Origin: Diabrotica undecimpunctata
Taxonomy: Eukaryota; Arthropoda; Insecta; Coleoptera; Chrysomelidae
Direction of reading: 5' to 3'
Length of the DNA stretch: 64,000 nucleotides
NCBI RefSeq assembly: GCF_040954645.1
Contig: NC_092810.1
Coordinates: 8,168,185 to 8,232,184 of the forward strand
A program made the translations under genes and the position numbers. Shown here one piece after another: positions 35,626-47,060 of this stretch. Each line of letters opens with the position of its first letter. Positions within the stretch are counted from its first letter, which is position 1. The notes under the pieces are model-generated. The model searched no databases. It was given only the letters and a program-made list of their open reading frames with translations, and was not told the DNA's origin.

Positions 35626-35890
35626 TCCTTTGGGACAGAGAAGACATTCTTATGCAGAAAGACTTAGTATTGCTAATCTTAATTATTTTGAACTTCCCCG
35701 ACAGCGTGGAGACTTAATTACAACAATTAAAATATTAATATTCAATTTTGGAAATCTCGACGAAATGATTACAATAAATCAAGATGAACGCCTGAGAGGT
35801 CATCAGTTTAAACTAAAGAAAGAAAACTTTTCTACAAGATCAAGACAGAACTTTCTATCAAAAAGAGTTTTTTAGTGCTGAAACAGCTGT
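35626..35890 (+). pseudogene. CR1-like LINE: 3'-terminal ORF2 piece
   Basis: The plus strand reads RHSYAERLSIANLNYFELPR, QRGDLITTIKIL, LRGHQFKLKKENF and RQNFLSKRVF, then a stop, with CWNS just after it. The pattern Y-ERL--L-L--L--RR-RGDLI-TYK...FF--RV---WN- ends many CR1/L2-type ORF2 proteins. It starts abruptly at a junction with the minus-strand RT fragment and is followed by an AT-rich tail containing AATAAA-like sequence. Confidence 0.6.
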
Positions 35891-36525
35891 AGTGTTAATA
35901 AATTATAAATAAATTGTATGTAATTGTTAAAAATAAAAGTTTTTAGTGTTTTAGGATTAGATAAAATGAACTTCCATCAAGTAACGGTCGAATCCATCAC
36001 TTAAATAATTAACCAATATTACTTAATTAAAAATATAAACTGGTCTCTATACACAGTTATTTGATTTATTTGATTTATTGGTCTTCTGAGTGGACCTTCT
36101 TGTAATTTCACACATTCATTGCTCCATCATAACTTCATATATAAATCATAACTATACCTTAAAAATAATAGATTCAATTTTTAAGAAAGTAATAAAGCCC
36201 TAAGCTCATTTTCTTTAAACCAATTAGGAGATGCTTTTAGCGTGTCGATAATAATTTTCCATCCCGGATAGGAGCAATATTTTCTACCATGCCATAACTA
36301 GATTACGTACGGCTCTAAACTTTCGATGTTATTCGTGTTGATGTCAAACAAACGCAGACTGATTCGATGAGAAACTTCTTGTGACACTCTTTAGCTATAG
36401 CATATTAAATTTAATGTTGTTTTATGAAAACTAGTACCTATAACATTAAAATTACGTCGTATTCCGTTACGAAAAGTAAGTAGAATTATAAAGAATAATT
36501 TTATAGACATCATTAGACTTCGGCA
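35891..36525. other. No gene seen
   Basis: AT-rich, no motif. Confidence 0.35.
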
Positions 36526-36620
36526 AATATGCATATTGCATATTTTGCATATTGTGCATATTTTATGCAAATATTTCATATTTTGGCATATTTGTATAAA
36601 AGTTTGCATAAAGTGCATAA
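36526..36620. repeat. Clustered TGCATATT repeats, possible transposon subterminal region
   Basis: Four exact TGCATATT units occur at 36530, 36537, 36546 and 36555, followed by looser copies to about 36620 (tgcaaatatt, tcatatttt, ggcatatttg, tgcataaag). Dense short repeats just inside an end are typical of hAT elements, and a hAT-like BED-finger gene starts 410 bp downstream. That link is an inference. Confidence 0.5.
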
Positions 36621-37032
36621 GAGTTCAGATTTTTATACTGTATTTGAAAATTTTTAAACATACCAATTTATTTCAATTCTTGTATAAAATTTTGTAGTCA
36701 TTTTAATCAAGAAATGATCTAAGTACGTAATCTCTACAGGTACAAAACATTTACAATTTCAAATTCAGTTATTGGATAATCGCTAAGGGTTCGCTCATTT
36801 GCATTTTATGATCTAATCCCCAAATCTATCTACAATTTATTGTATCTTAACAGCAGGTAAACGGCTAATAGTTTTGTTTCTAATTTAGGGATTTTCCAAA
36901 ATCTCCCAGTTTATTGAATTAGGTACCTAAACATTTCTAATTTGATGCTCAGATTTGTAAATCATTTTTGTTTTGATATTTAAAGCGTAAACACTCGTTG
37001 TGCGTAACAAAAAGGAAGATTGTGATTTTATA
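36621..37032. other. Upstream region of the hAT-like gene
   Basis: AT-rich; no clear TATA-initiator arrangement could be fixed. It probably holds the promoter and 5' UTR of the 37033 gene. Confidence 0.35.
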
Positions 37033-38976
37033 ATGCCTAAAACAACCAGTGCTTCAACTTGGATTAAACCTTATAAAGAGCTGTCTATGGATATGGGAAA
37101 AATCTACTGTTCAGTCTGTGGCAAAATTGTAAGTATCTAATATTTTCTATTAAATATCTAATATTTCATACATACAGGGTGTTTCCAAATGACACTTACA
37201 ACGTTTGACTGTAGATACTTCTCGAAAAATTGAACAAAGCGATATAGTTAATGAGGGGTCAAACTTATTTACTTTTCGAGATACAGGGTGTTAAAATTAA
37301 AAAAAATTAAATTCTTTTAGTTAATAACAACAATAACTTTAAAACCAATAAACGTATTTACTTGAAATTTAGTACTCGTAGGTTGTTTTTAAATGAAAAA
37401 TAGCTTCCTTTAGTGAGAAAAAATTGTCCATGGTACAATACAATGGTGTGAATTTAGAAAAATTTTTCACCTTTACTTTTTTTTATGAAGTCAGCTATTC
37501 TAAAACACAATTATTTTTATTGTAATTGAATTAACAAAAAAAAACTTTTGTTGAATTTTAAAATAAGTTATATGATGTACTAATGGTTAGTAACAAAAAC
37601 TAATTTGTGGATTAATACTGCATTTAAAACACTTAGCGAGTGTTTTTTTTTCCAAACCAGTTATTTGATTAACCAAAAACACCTTGTATATTTTTATATT
37701 TTAAAGGTTGGGTTAAAATAAAGGTTTTTATTTTTATTTATAGATAGCATGTGAGAAGAAATTTCATATAGACCAACATGTGAGAACTGCTTCACACATT
37801 GCAAAAAAAGGAAAAATAGGAGGAAAACATCAACATTCAATGGCTAAATGTTTCCAATCTACTTCAAAAAAATTAGATGAGCAAGAAACTTTTAATGAAG
37901 ACTTGTGTCGCGCATTAGTGTCTGCAAACATACCGCTTTCAAAATTAGCAAATGTAAATTTTAGTTCGTTTCTAAAAAAATATTGCAAACTTAATGTTCC
38001 AAGTGATCGGTCTCTAAGAAGAAATAATGTGAACGGGCTATACTCGTCGGTGTTAATTAATATTAAGGAAGAAATTGCAGATAATTATTTTTACATATCT
38101 GTAGACGAAACCACTGATTCCTCAGGAAAGTATATTGCTCATTTATTAATTGGTGTTCTTAAAGAAGATACCTTAGCAAACTCTCATCTTATTTCATGCC
38201 AGCAACTTGAGAAAACAAATGCTTTAACAATTTCGCGTTTTATACAAGAAACATTAGCAACTTTTTTTCTTCCGACAACTAATTCTTCTAATAAATTACT
38301 GCTTATTTTATCGGATGCTGCTCCTTATATGGTGAAAGCAGGACAAAATTTAAAAATATTTTTCCCAGATTTAATACATGTTTCTTGTGTAGCGCATGGA
38401 TTAAACAGAGTTGCAGAGGAAATACGAAAAAAGTTTCCTCTTGTAAATACCATGATATCCAGTGTCAAAAAAGTATTTCTTAAATCTCCTATAAGAATTC
38501 AACTTTATAAAGAAATGCTACCTAACATTCCTCTTCCACCACAACCTATTTTAATGCGATGGGGAACATGGTTAGAAGCAGCTAATTTTTATGCAGATCA
38601 TTTTGTTAAAATAAAGAACATAATTGATACGTTAACAGATGAAAGTTCCCAATCTCTTTTGGATTCTAAACAAACTTTTCAGAGTAACTTGCTTCAACAA
38701 GAACTTTCATTTATAAAATCAAATTTTAGTTTTGTTCAAAAAACAATTACTCAGTTAGAATCACCAAAACTGTCATTGTTCGAAAGTACAGCATTAATAA
38801 ATGAATTTGCGTCATGTTGTCGGAACGTTAGAGGTAATATTGGAAAAGATATTTTAAAAAAATTTGAATTATTCCCTTTCTTAAAAAGTAGAATACGTTC
38901 TGCATTTTGCTTTACATCTGAAATGCTGCATCGTTCAAACATTTATTCAAAAAAGTTTGCACAGCTTTCTCAATGA
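37033..38976 (+). CDS. BED-finger hAT-like transposase with one intron, C-terminus missing
   Basis: Exon 1 (37033-37128) encodes MPKTTSASTWIKPYKELSM and YCSVCGK. Exon 2 (37744-38976) starts IACEKKFHIDQHVRTASH. Together they give a BED-type finger (C-x2-C, then two His). The intron has gtaagt...tttatag ends, phase 0. After a coiled linker come YFYISVDETTDSSG (first catalytic Asp, near residue 125), LLILSDAAPYMVKAGQ with CVAHGLNR (second Asp region plus C-H) and RWGTWLEAANFYADHF. The frame has no stop over 442 codons. It ends at FAQLSQ without the hATC dimerisation segment that carries the last catalytic Glu, and sequence resembling another TE begins within 15 bp. It resembles the CGGBP1-like hAT group. 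Confidence 0.7.
37175..37686. mobile_element. mariner-type MITE inside the hAT intron
   Basis: Begins cagggtgtttcc after a TA and ends aaacaccttg before a TA (37687-37688). The ends form a 10-bp inverted repeat with one mismatch. A second cagggtgtt lies at 37285. There is no coding capacity. The element makes up 512 of the 615 bp of the intron. Confidence 0.65.
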
Positions 38977-39744
38977 CTGATCCTCTCATTTTTAATATTT
39001 CGCATATCATTTGGTCTCCTCATGGGCTTTATTTGTTTAAGAGCAGACTGTATTTCTTCTTCTGATATTTCTATAAGTAAGCTCTAGAAGTAATCTATAA
39101 AATAGTACTAATAATTTTTTCTACAAATAAAATAAAAATGAAACTCTTATTATACCAAATGCTTTGTTTCAAAATCTTATCAAACAAACAAAGTGTTTTT
39201 GGTTTTTCTTCTCTTTATTTCACTCGAAATAATGATATCTTAATGTATTTTCTTTTATCTGTGCGAATGGAATTACGTTGCGCCTTCCGCACTAAATCCT
39301 TTTATTTCAGTTCCGTCTACACAAAATCTAATACCATGTAGAAGAGGCATGCACGCAAACCCTTTTGTAATAATAGTACGAGAGCTAATGAAGCTTTTCA
39401 GAAATAAATCTCATTCAATTCAAAATCAGGTCAATTTGAAATTATTCAGTACACATTTACATAGCCATATGTAGAGTTTTATATGGTGATATCTAGTTGA
39501 AATGTAATCATTTATAGAAAAGTGTGATATAATATTGTATTATGCTCACAATAGTGTTTAAAATAGTAAAATTATTAGACATAGTGAAACCTGTATTAAA
39601 CAGATAGAAATGGTCGTGAAACAATTTACATTCAGACAGGCAATCATGGATTATTAATGGATATATACACAATCAAAGTAAGCTATCCTTAAGAGAAGTA
39701 AGAGAGAATAAGAGTGGCTCTCATATAAGGACAACATATTTTGT
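38977..39744. other. Mostly unassigned; possible LINE linker on the minus strand at 38985-39080
   Basis: The minus strand at 38985-39080 reads EISEEEIQSALKQIKPMRRP, which resembles the linker just before LINE RT domains, but the piece is too short to be sure. The rest is AT-rich with no motif. Confidence 0.3.
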
Positions 39745-39965
39745 GACAATTAAAAAGGAAGAAATGTTCACTGACAAAAATAAGATAATCGAATGATGAG
39801 CTGAATATTTTAAAGAACTCCTGAATGTCCAAACCGTCACGGATAAAAACAATTAAAACGATGAAAACAACGGAAAAATGAGTATCAGAAGGTCGAAATA
39901 GAAATACTCCCACCATACCTAGAAGAAATTAAAAATGCTATAGAAACCATGGGATGTAAGGAAAC
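39745..39965 (+). pseudogene. LINE linker fragment (RTE-like), before the RT
   Basis: The plus strand reads TDKNKIIE, two stops, AEYFKELLNVQTVTDKNN, then in the next frame EIEILPPYLEEIKNAIETMG. The pattern T--E-I--RW-EYF-ELLN...E---AI---- is the segment between endonuclease and RT in RTE-type LINEs. It stops at 39965 without entering the RT. Confidence 0.5.
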
Positions 39966-40520
39966 GTGGACCACTCCTATCCAAATGTCAAAGTCACCCC
40001 CCGTGTGATGATCTTGATTTTGATACATCCTAGTGCATCTTGCTATAGACAACAAACGAAGCTTTGACGCCCGGGTGATTGCCGGTATAAGCAATCTTTC
40101 ACATACTGACCAATGGCTTCGGCCAGATGCGTTGGTAAGTGGCAGGGCACTCTTTTGTAATGGGGTTTAGCTACTTTATATATATTTACTTCACCCTCGT
40201 TAGTATTAAGATGACCGTACATATTTATACGATCAACCCATTGAATGAAAATACTTTAAGTAAATCAGATTTTTCATCAAAAAAGTATTAAAGTACAAAA
40301 ATACAGAATATATACTCAATGTTCTGAATATAAATCGCAAAAGTTGTTGCACATTCTTTGTAAACAAAAAACATTCTGAAGAAAATTTTTTTTTTTTAAG
40401 AAATTTGTCATTTTTGTATTTTTTTCCATATCGAAAGACAGCATTCCTGACGTGATATATAAAAAAAAATAAAAATGCGACAATCCGTTACTATACGCTA
40501 TACTGCAAATAAGCGCTACC
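39966..40520. other. No clear gene
   Basis: 39990-40180 is somewhat GC-richer (gacgcccgggtgattgccgg) and unassigned. The rest is AT-rich. Confidence 0.35.
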
Positions 40521-42160
40521 TTTTGACAACAACAACCGTGACATTGTCATCCTTCTGGCCGACAAAGGTAATGCCACCATCATTCTCAACTTTTTTAATG
40601 ATTTCGACAAAATGTTCGAACTTCTCATTTCCACAGAATACAAACGCGTCCCAAACGATCCCACTACATATCTAGAAAAAACGACCATATCCATTATAAA
40701 TAAATCTACTCATGCACACATCAAAAAATCTCTATACCCAGAGAAAAATAATCCCGAATTCCAAAGATATACCGCCTTTCAAAAATTCATAAGCCCAATG
40801 TTCCCCTAAGATCCATCGTCAGTGCATACAACTACCCCACTCAGAAATTGGCAAAACATCTCGCTTAATCCTTACAACCATTAGCCGAAAACGCCTCGTC
40901 ATTTGTCAAAAACTCTTTTCATTTCATTGATCTTCTGAAAAACATCTCTATTTCATCCTCAGATATACTAGTTAGTTTTGGCATTGTTTTTTTATTTACC
41001 AACATTTCCAATAAAACCATTTCCATCTTGGACTCTAAACATCAAATCCCCCAAGACACATTATCTCTTATAAAACACTGCATGTCTAATACATATTTTT
41101 CATTCCAAAAAAAAATTCTATCGTCAAATCAAAGGTGCTTAAATGGGATCTCCCTCTCTTTCGTAATAGCTGATATCTACATAAAACATTTCGAAACAGC
41201 AGCCCTGTCCTTGTTAAATCACAAACCCACCTACTGGTTACGGTATGTTGATGACATCTTTGTCATTTGACCCCATGGTAAAGACACATTAGATATCTTC
41301 CTCTCCTATCTGAATGGAATATATCCCAGTATTCAATTCACGATGCAAGTTGAGTCTAAAGCATCTTTGCCATTCCTTGATGTTCTTATTCAGAAAAACC
41401 CACCTCACAGTTTTTCTATTCCATGTACCGGAAACCCACTCATACAAACCGTTATCTGAATGCCCAGTCACATCATCACCCATCCCAACTCAATTCAGTT
41501 ATTAACACTCTTATTTCCCGTTTTATAAGGCTTAGCGACAAAAATCACAGGTCACCAGAAATCAATTCAATAAGGCAAACATTTTTACAAAACGGCTACC
41601 ACAAAACCCAAATCAATAGGTGCAGTCAAAACCATCTAAACCCAATTTCATCTAAAAAAGAAACCTTACCGCCGGATCAACCCAAAATCTTTCTACCTTT
41701 TATTAAAGGTGTCACTGGCAAGATCAGTAGAACTATTTTCCCGCTAAACTTCAAAAACCATCTTCACTACTCACTCCAAGTTGTCCAATCTCGTCAGATC
41801 CGTAAAATATCAAATCCCCAATGAAGACCATGGTGTCTACGAGATGCCTTTCTCTATCAGTCAAACATTCCGATACTACTTTAGCCACAGCTCAACATCA
41901 TACTCAGACATGGTACAAAATATATTTCGAACAATCAAAGCCATCGCTACCATCCGCTTCTCAAAATCGATCATTCGTGAAGCCACCGAAATGGAAAAAT
42001 GACCTAACAGCTTAAACACGCGCGATGACGCTAAACGACTGCCGGAAACATGGCGACATGGCTGCTTCAGCGACCCTCCGCCCCAACCCACACCGCTCAG
42101 ACCATGTCAGTTCAGACCACGTCAGTTTAGACCACGTCAACTCAGACTACGTCTGCGCAT
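40521..42160 (+). pseudogene. Penelope-like element: RT and truncated GIY-YIG nuclease
   Basis: Penelope elements copy themselves with an RT fused to a GIY-YIG nuclease. In order: DIVILLADKGNATIILN, FELLISTEYKRVPNDPTTYL, then (shifted) [79 protein letters not shown] (catalytic YVDD, 41244-41255), a stop, PHGKDTLDIF and FLPFIKGVTGKISRTIF. The nuclease begins DHGVYEMPFSISQTF, but the SYIGQT to LAQHH part is deleted; the frame rejoins at RFSKSIIREATEMEK. At least six stops or frame changes are present. It is the most complete Penelope copy in the window. Confidence 0.8.
42097..42156 (+). repeat. 15-bp tandem repeat, four units, inside the Penelope 3' end
   Basis: Units start at 42097, 42112, 42127 and 42142 (tcagaccatgtcagt, tcagaccacgtcagt, ttagaccacgtcaac, tcagactacgtctgc). 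The period is exactly 15 bp, so each unit encodes the same pentapeptide pattern (SDHVS) in one frame. Confidence 0.85.
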
Positions 42161-42317
42161 ACCGTTCCCGCGGTAAGAATAGTTTGTAAATAATAGGTTG
42201 CATTGAAATATGATATCAACCTGCCGTTTTTAGGGATTCATTTCTGCTATATCCAAAGCGGTCATTAACGATGAAGGATAAAGTAGAAAGTTACTGTCTT
42301 TACTGTATGATTTGTAC

Positions 42318-42320
<3 letters not shown>

Positions 42321-42404
<84 letters not shown>
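42321..42404. repeat. (TA)n array, about 84 bp
   Basis: Pure TA dinucleotide repeat, 160 bp past the Penelope remnant. Confidence 0.95.
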
Positions 42405-42407
<3 letters not shown>

Positions 42408-43357
42408 CATACTTCTTCTTTCCCAACCAAAGAAAAAAATAAATAAAAAGATCCATCGGAATAAAATTTTAAGATATCATTATAAACAAAATGTATATAG
42501 TAATTTAAGATAAGATTTAGTGTAGATAAGAATAGAAATTTAATTATCAAAAAACCCCTTTTGTGTAGAATTAGAAGACATTTTACCTGTAAGTTAATCT
42601 TGTCATTGTTTGTGTATTAAATGACCATATTCTAATCTTTGGAAACAGGTATAGATTGTGTAATAACGGACTGAGGATAGAAAAATCAATTTTTATTTAT
42701 TCTTTCTCTGAAACAGTAATTTGGTCTTCCCAAATCATACACAGAATTTTTAGAACAAACATTAACAGTAGTAAACAAGATTTCAGCTTTTGATTGGATA
42801 GTCGTTTTTGAATGGTAATGGGGTAAGCCTGATTAGGAGACGGGGAGAGGCAGTTGTAATTTGGCCATCGAAGGAAACAGTCGTTTGTTAGAAGATAGGG
42901 TGTGGTTCGTGAGTTTGGATACCGGCATTGTGAAAAGAAGTGAATAGTTTTGCGGAAGGAGATAACAAGTAGATTAAAAGAGGTCCTTGTATCTACCGTG
43001 GGCATTTTGTGAAGTATATGTGAAAGTAGTTTTACGGCATCAAGTTGACAAAAGAAGGTCCTTGTGTCATAAATAAGTAGCTGAGTTTTTGGACAAGTGA
43101 ATCAGGTGTTTTTGTGTAGTCTGCAGGAGGTTTGCAGAGACGTTAGGAAATAAAATGAAGAATACTTAATTTTTGTAATATACTATTTTCTTTTATTATT
43201 ATCCTTCTTCTCTATCTCGATAAAGGACAACTAGAAAATCTTTGAATCCATCGAACACAGGTAATATAAGGAGTTTTATTTTACATTTGATAACAATTAA
43301 ATTATAATTTTTTTATTGGCTCAATAAATTAAAATCAAAGTCAAAATAAACAATCAT

Positions 43358-43361
<4 letters not shown>
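42405..43361. other. No gene seen
   Basis: AT-rich. The minus-strand ORF of 102 codons (42697-43005) has no recognised motif. Confidence 0.35.

Positions 43362-43399
<38 letters not shown>
43362..43399. repeat. (TA)n array, about 38 bp
   Basis: The shortest TA array in the window, 75 bp before the SINE. Confidence 0.95.
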
Positions 43400-43404
<5 letters not shown>

Positions 43405-43473
43405 TTAAAAAATAATATAAATAGGAAATGATATTTTAAATAATATTTATTTTAGTTAGGTACGTACGTAAAA

Positions 43474-43739
43474 GGGCCTGCGTAGCGCAAGCGGTAGGAT
43501 GCTTGCCTCGCATGCCGGTGGTCCGGAGTTCGAATCCTACCGCCGGCAAGAACAACTAGACATTTTTAAAAATGTCTATAGGCCCCCAGGTCGACTCAGC
43601 CTGAATAAAATGAGTACCTTGGGTAAAACCAGGGGTCATGTTACCTTCCTTGTATACCGTAGGCCCTAGATATAGCAGACTACCCTGCTATACTCTTAAA
43701 GCCGCGAGCGGTATAAAACGGGAGACTATTATTATTACC
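43474..43739 (+). mobile_element. tRNA-derived SINE
   Basis: The 5' part folds like a tRNA. It has a pol III A box (tagcgcaagcgg, 43483-43494) and B box (gttcgaatcc, 43528-43537). An anticodon-arm-like tgcctcgca and an acceptor-like ccgccggca are also present. A tRNA-unrelated body follows (cctgaataaaatgagtacc), then a short (att)n tail. Perfect 9-bp flanks tacgtaaaa (43465-43473 and 43740-43748) are a target-site duplication. A LINE RT must have mobilised it; the att-type tail does not match the GAA or GATA tails of the LINEs seen here. Confidence 0.88.
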
Positions 43740-43748
43740 TACGTAAAA

Positions 43749-44904
43749 TACCCGTTCTCTTTAATGAACATTGTCCAACATTGTAACAGCAGACTAAAAT
43801 AGCTAAAATATTATTGCTATTATAATTGCTATATTGCTATATTATAAAATATAACAAATGTCAGACTAAAACGGTTTCAAAAACTTCACTGGCCCTTGGA
43901 CTATTAAAGAATTGCAAAAAGTAATTGGCCTTATACCTATTTGTTCCTTCCTCGTATGAAGTACTGGCGAAAGAAAAAACCTTTTACATGCATTGAACAT
44001 ACATATATAAAATTGAAAAGTATCCTCTGGGATTCTGACAGTCGGCAGAATGCTATTAGGATATATATACGAAAAATGTGCGACCAATTGGAAACGAGCA
44101 CTTTGCTGGGATTTCTACTGGACCAAAAAAGTTGTTTTTGAGATGCAGAAAAAGGTTTTTGAATATTTGATTAATGTTGAATGCGGTGGAATATTTTTGA
44201 ATGTTTACACAGAAAATTGAACGTGGCTTTGTTTACACGTAATTCATATTTTATGTCTACATTGAAGTAGCTTCAAATTGAAATTTTAAAAGAAATATAA
44301 TTTTGATCATTATTTCGTATTATCAAAATTTAATTTGTGAAACTTATACTAATTCATGGCTTATATCGGGAATGTTGACATCGATTGTTAAATTAGCAGT
44401 CTTCAATATACATTTAACTAATTTAAAATATCTTTCATACTGAATCTTATAAAGAGGGGAATGAATAAGCGAAATCAAAATGAAATAAAATCCTGATTAG
44501 GTTTTGGAAAAACTTATTCAAGGTTACATCTGGCAGATGGTGCCTTCTCTTCAACCAATCGATTTATATCTAATCAATCTAAACTGACAGACTGCCTAAA
44601 CACAAAACATCATACCCAATGTCACTAATCTTTACGAAATCGAAAGGGTGTATGTCTACCCTTCGTCGTAGCTTTCCGGCTTTCGTCTCAGATTTCTCTG
44701 GATCGATGGTTGACGAATTAGGGGGTTGAATTTTATATCTAGAGTACATACACAGGAATATTATGTTTCTGGATCTATATAAATATTTTTAGAAAAACGG
44801 GGGAACTTTGAACCTTCAACTATTAGGATTATTAAGGAGGAATAATTTATAATTAATTCTATGTTATTGTTATTAGTTATTCGTTAAACTTGTTCGTTAA
44901 ATAG
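43749..44904. other. No gene seen
   Basis: Mostly AT-rich. The plus-strand ORF at 43941-44141 has no domain I can name. Confidence 0.35.
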
Positions 44905-44995
44905 GAAAAGACTACTTTCAGAAATCTTGGCTAAAATGGTGTTAGATAACGAAGGCCTAATTGATGCTTTGAAAGACATAAACATTAAAGACGTT

Positions 44996-46136
44996 ATTTT
45001 GATGGTGTCAACGCAACTATACTGGAAAGGACAAGAGAACAGGTAAACAACAATTTTAGAAACATCGCTGCAAAAAATAGAAACACAGACAATGTAGACA
45101 ATAAATGGATGGAGATAGAAAAGGCCCTTATGACAGCTGGTGAAAGCTCCTTAGCTCCAAGCAAAATTAAGAAAAAGGAATGGATGACAAACGAAATTTT
45201 GCATCTCATGAAGGAAAGGCGAAGAAATAAAACCAACTAGACAAAATACAAAGAAGTGAACCGTGAAATTAAGAGAAAAATTAGAGAAGCCAAAGAGAAC
45301 TGGGTTCTGGACAACTGCAAGGAAATAGAAGAATATAATAGAAAGTACGATAGCTTTAACATGCATAAAAAGATCAAGGAAATAACAGGTAAAAAAGTGA
45401 AACAAGCATCCATAGTAAAGAACAAAAAAGGTAAAATAATTACAGATTTAAATGAAAAACTGGCAAGATGGACAGACTACATTGAAGAACTTTTTGCAGA
45501 CGAAAGACCAGAAATAGCAGTGGCAGAACCTACAGACGACACAGCAGGGCCTGAAATCCTAAAAAGCGAGGTAGACTATGCCATAAGGAACACAAAAGGA
45601 GGTAAAGCTGCAGGACCAGATGAAATTTCTGTAGAATTGTTGAAACTAATAGACGACGACGCACTTGAAATAATGGTGAACCTCTTTAACACAATTTATA
45701 GAACAGGCATCATACCAAAGAAATGGCTTTCCTCTACTTTTGTCACAATCCCGAAGACGAATAACGCCAGAGAGTGTTCAGACCACAGAACTATAGAATA
45801 TTTAATAAATTAGAAGAGGACATAAGCGCCACACAATTTGGATTCAGAGGCGGACTGGGAACACGGGAAGCTTTGTTTGGTCTGAGTGTGTTAATGCAAA
45901 GGTGTTTGGATGTAAACCTCTACGTAGACCTCTACGTAGGTTTCATAGATTTTGAGAAGGCCTTCGATAAAGTCAGACACCAAAAGCTGTATGAAATCCT
46001 AAGAAGCAAAAACATCGACAGTCGCGACATTAACATCATATCCAGGTTGTACTGGGGACAAACAGCAAAAGTTGATAATGAGTTAACCGAAGAAATTGAG
46101 ATTAGTCTAGGTGTGCGTCAGGGTTGTGTGCTTTCT

Positions 46137-46200
<64 letters not shown>

Positions 46201-47060
46201 CGAAACAATATGTCAGGAAGCGCTCCTAGAGCAAAACATTGGTATGAATATTAGCGGAGAGTTAATTAACAATATACGATATGCTGATGACACTCTAATA
46301 ATAACAGATAACCTAGCAAATTTACAGTTTTTGATGGAAAACATAAACACCCATACCAAAAAATATGGTCTAAAACTGAACATCAAAAAGAAATTCATGA
46401 TTGTAACAAAGAAGCTATACACCAATGTGAATTTAACCATAAATAATCAGCCAGTTGAAAGAGTTACGTCCTACAAATATTTAGGGGTTTGCTTCACTGA
46501 TACTAATGACCAGACAAGAAAAATCAAGAGGCGAATAGAGATATCGAGACAATCGTTTGTCAAAATGAAAAAGTTTCTATGCAGCCGGGACATAAATATA
46601 AACTTAAGAACGAGAATGTTAAGGTGCTATGTTTTCTCCGTTCTGCTGTACGGCATGAAAGCCTGGACACTGAAAAAGATAAACATCAAAAACATTGAGG
46701 CATTCGAGATGTGGTGTTACAGGAGAATGTGGAAAATACCATGGACAGAAAGAGTAACAAATCAAGATGTTCTGCTAAAGATGGGAAAGGAATGCGAAGT
46801 CATAAAAACCATACAAACGAAAAAACTGGAATATCTGGGCCACATAATGAGAGGAGAAAAGTACTCTCTGCTTAGACTCATAATCCAAGGAAAAATCTCG
46901 GGAAAGAGAAATGTGGGACGTAGGAGGATTTCCTGGTTGCGAAATTTAAGGGAGTGGTATGGGTGCAGTTCAATACAGTTGTTTAGAGCTGCAGCCAACA
47001 AAGTGAAGATTGCTGTGATGGTAGCCAACCTCCGATAGGAGATTGTACTGCAAGAAGAAG
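44996..47060 (+). pseudogene. LINE family A: reverse transcriptase interrupted by a (TA)n array
   Basis: In order: GVNATILERTREQVNNNFRN (end of the post-endonuclease region), KEWMTNEILHLMKERRR, HKKIKEITGKKVKQASIV, LARWTDYIEELF, GGKAAGPDEISVELLK, TFVTIPKTNNARECSDHRTI, GLGTREALFGL, VGFIDFEKAFDKVR, LGVRQGCVLSP, then the TA array (46139-46199), YSETICQEALLEQN, NNIRYADDTLIITD (catalytic, 46279), LKLNIKKKFMIV, SYKYLGVCFTD, LLYGMKAWTLK, GKRNVGRRRISWL and IAVMVANLR with an agaagaag tail. Damage: TAG at 45238-45240, a short deletion at about 45795, and a frame change across the array. The last 46200-47038 is open. Confidence 0.85.
46139..46199. repeat. (TA)n array, about 61 bp, inside an RT coding region
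   Basis: The array stands exactly where LINE A copies encode LLFNIYSE, between RQGCVLSP and YSETICQEAL. It probably grew from a short native atatata. Confidence 0.9.

Noticed and set aside
43474..43552. A functional tRNA gene
   Set aside because: The tRNA-like part continues into a SINE body with a tail and is flanked by a target-site duplication. It is a SINE head, not a gene.
43941..44141. Possible small gene at 43.9-44.1 kb
   Set aside because: 66 codons with no recognisable domain, no splice or promoter evidence.
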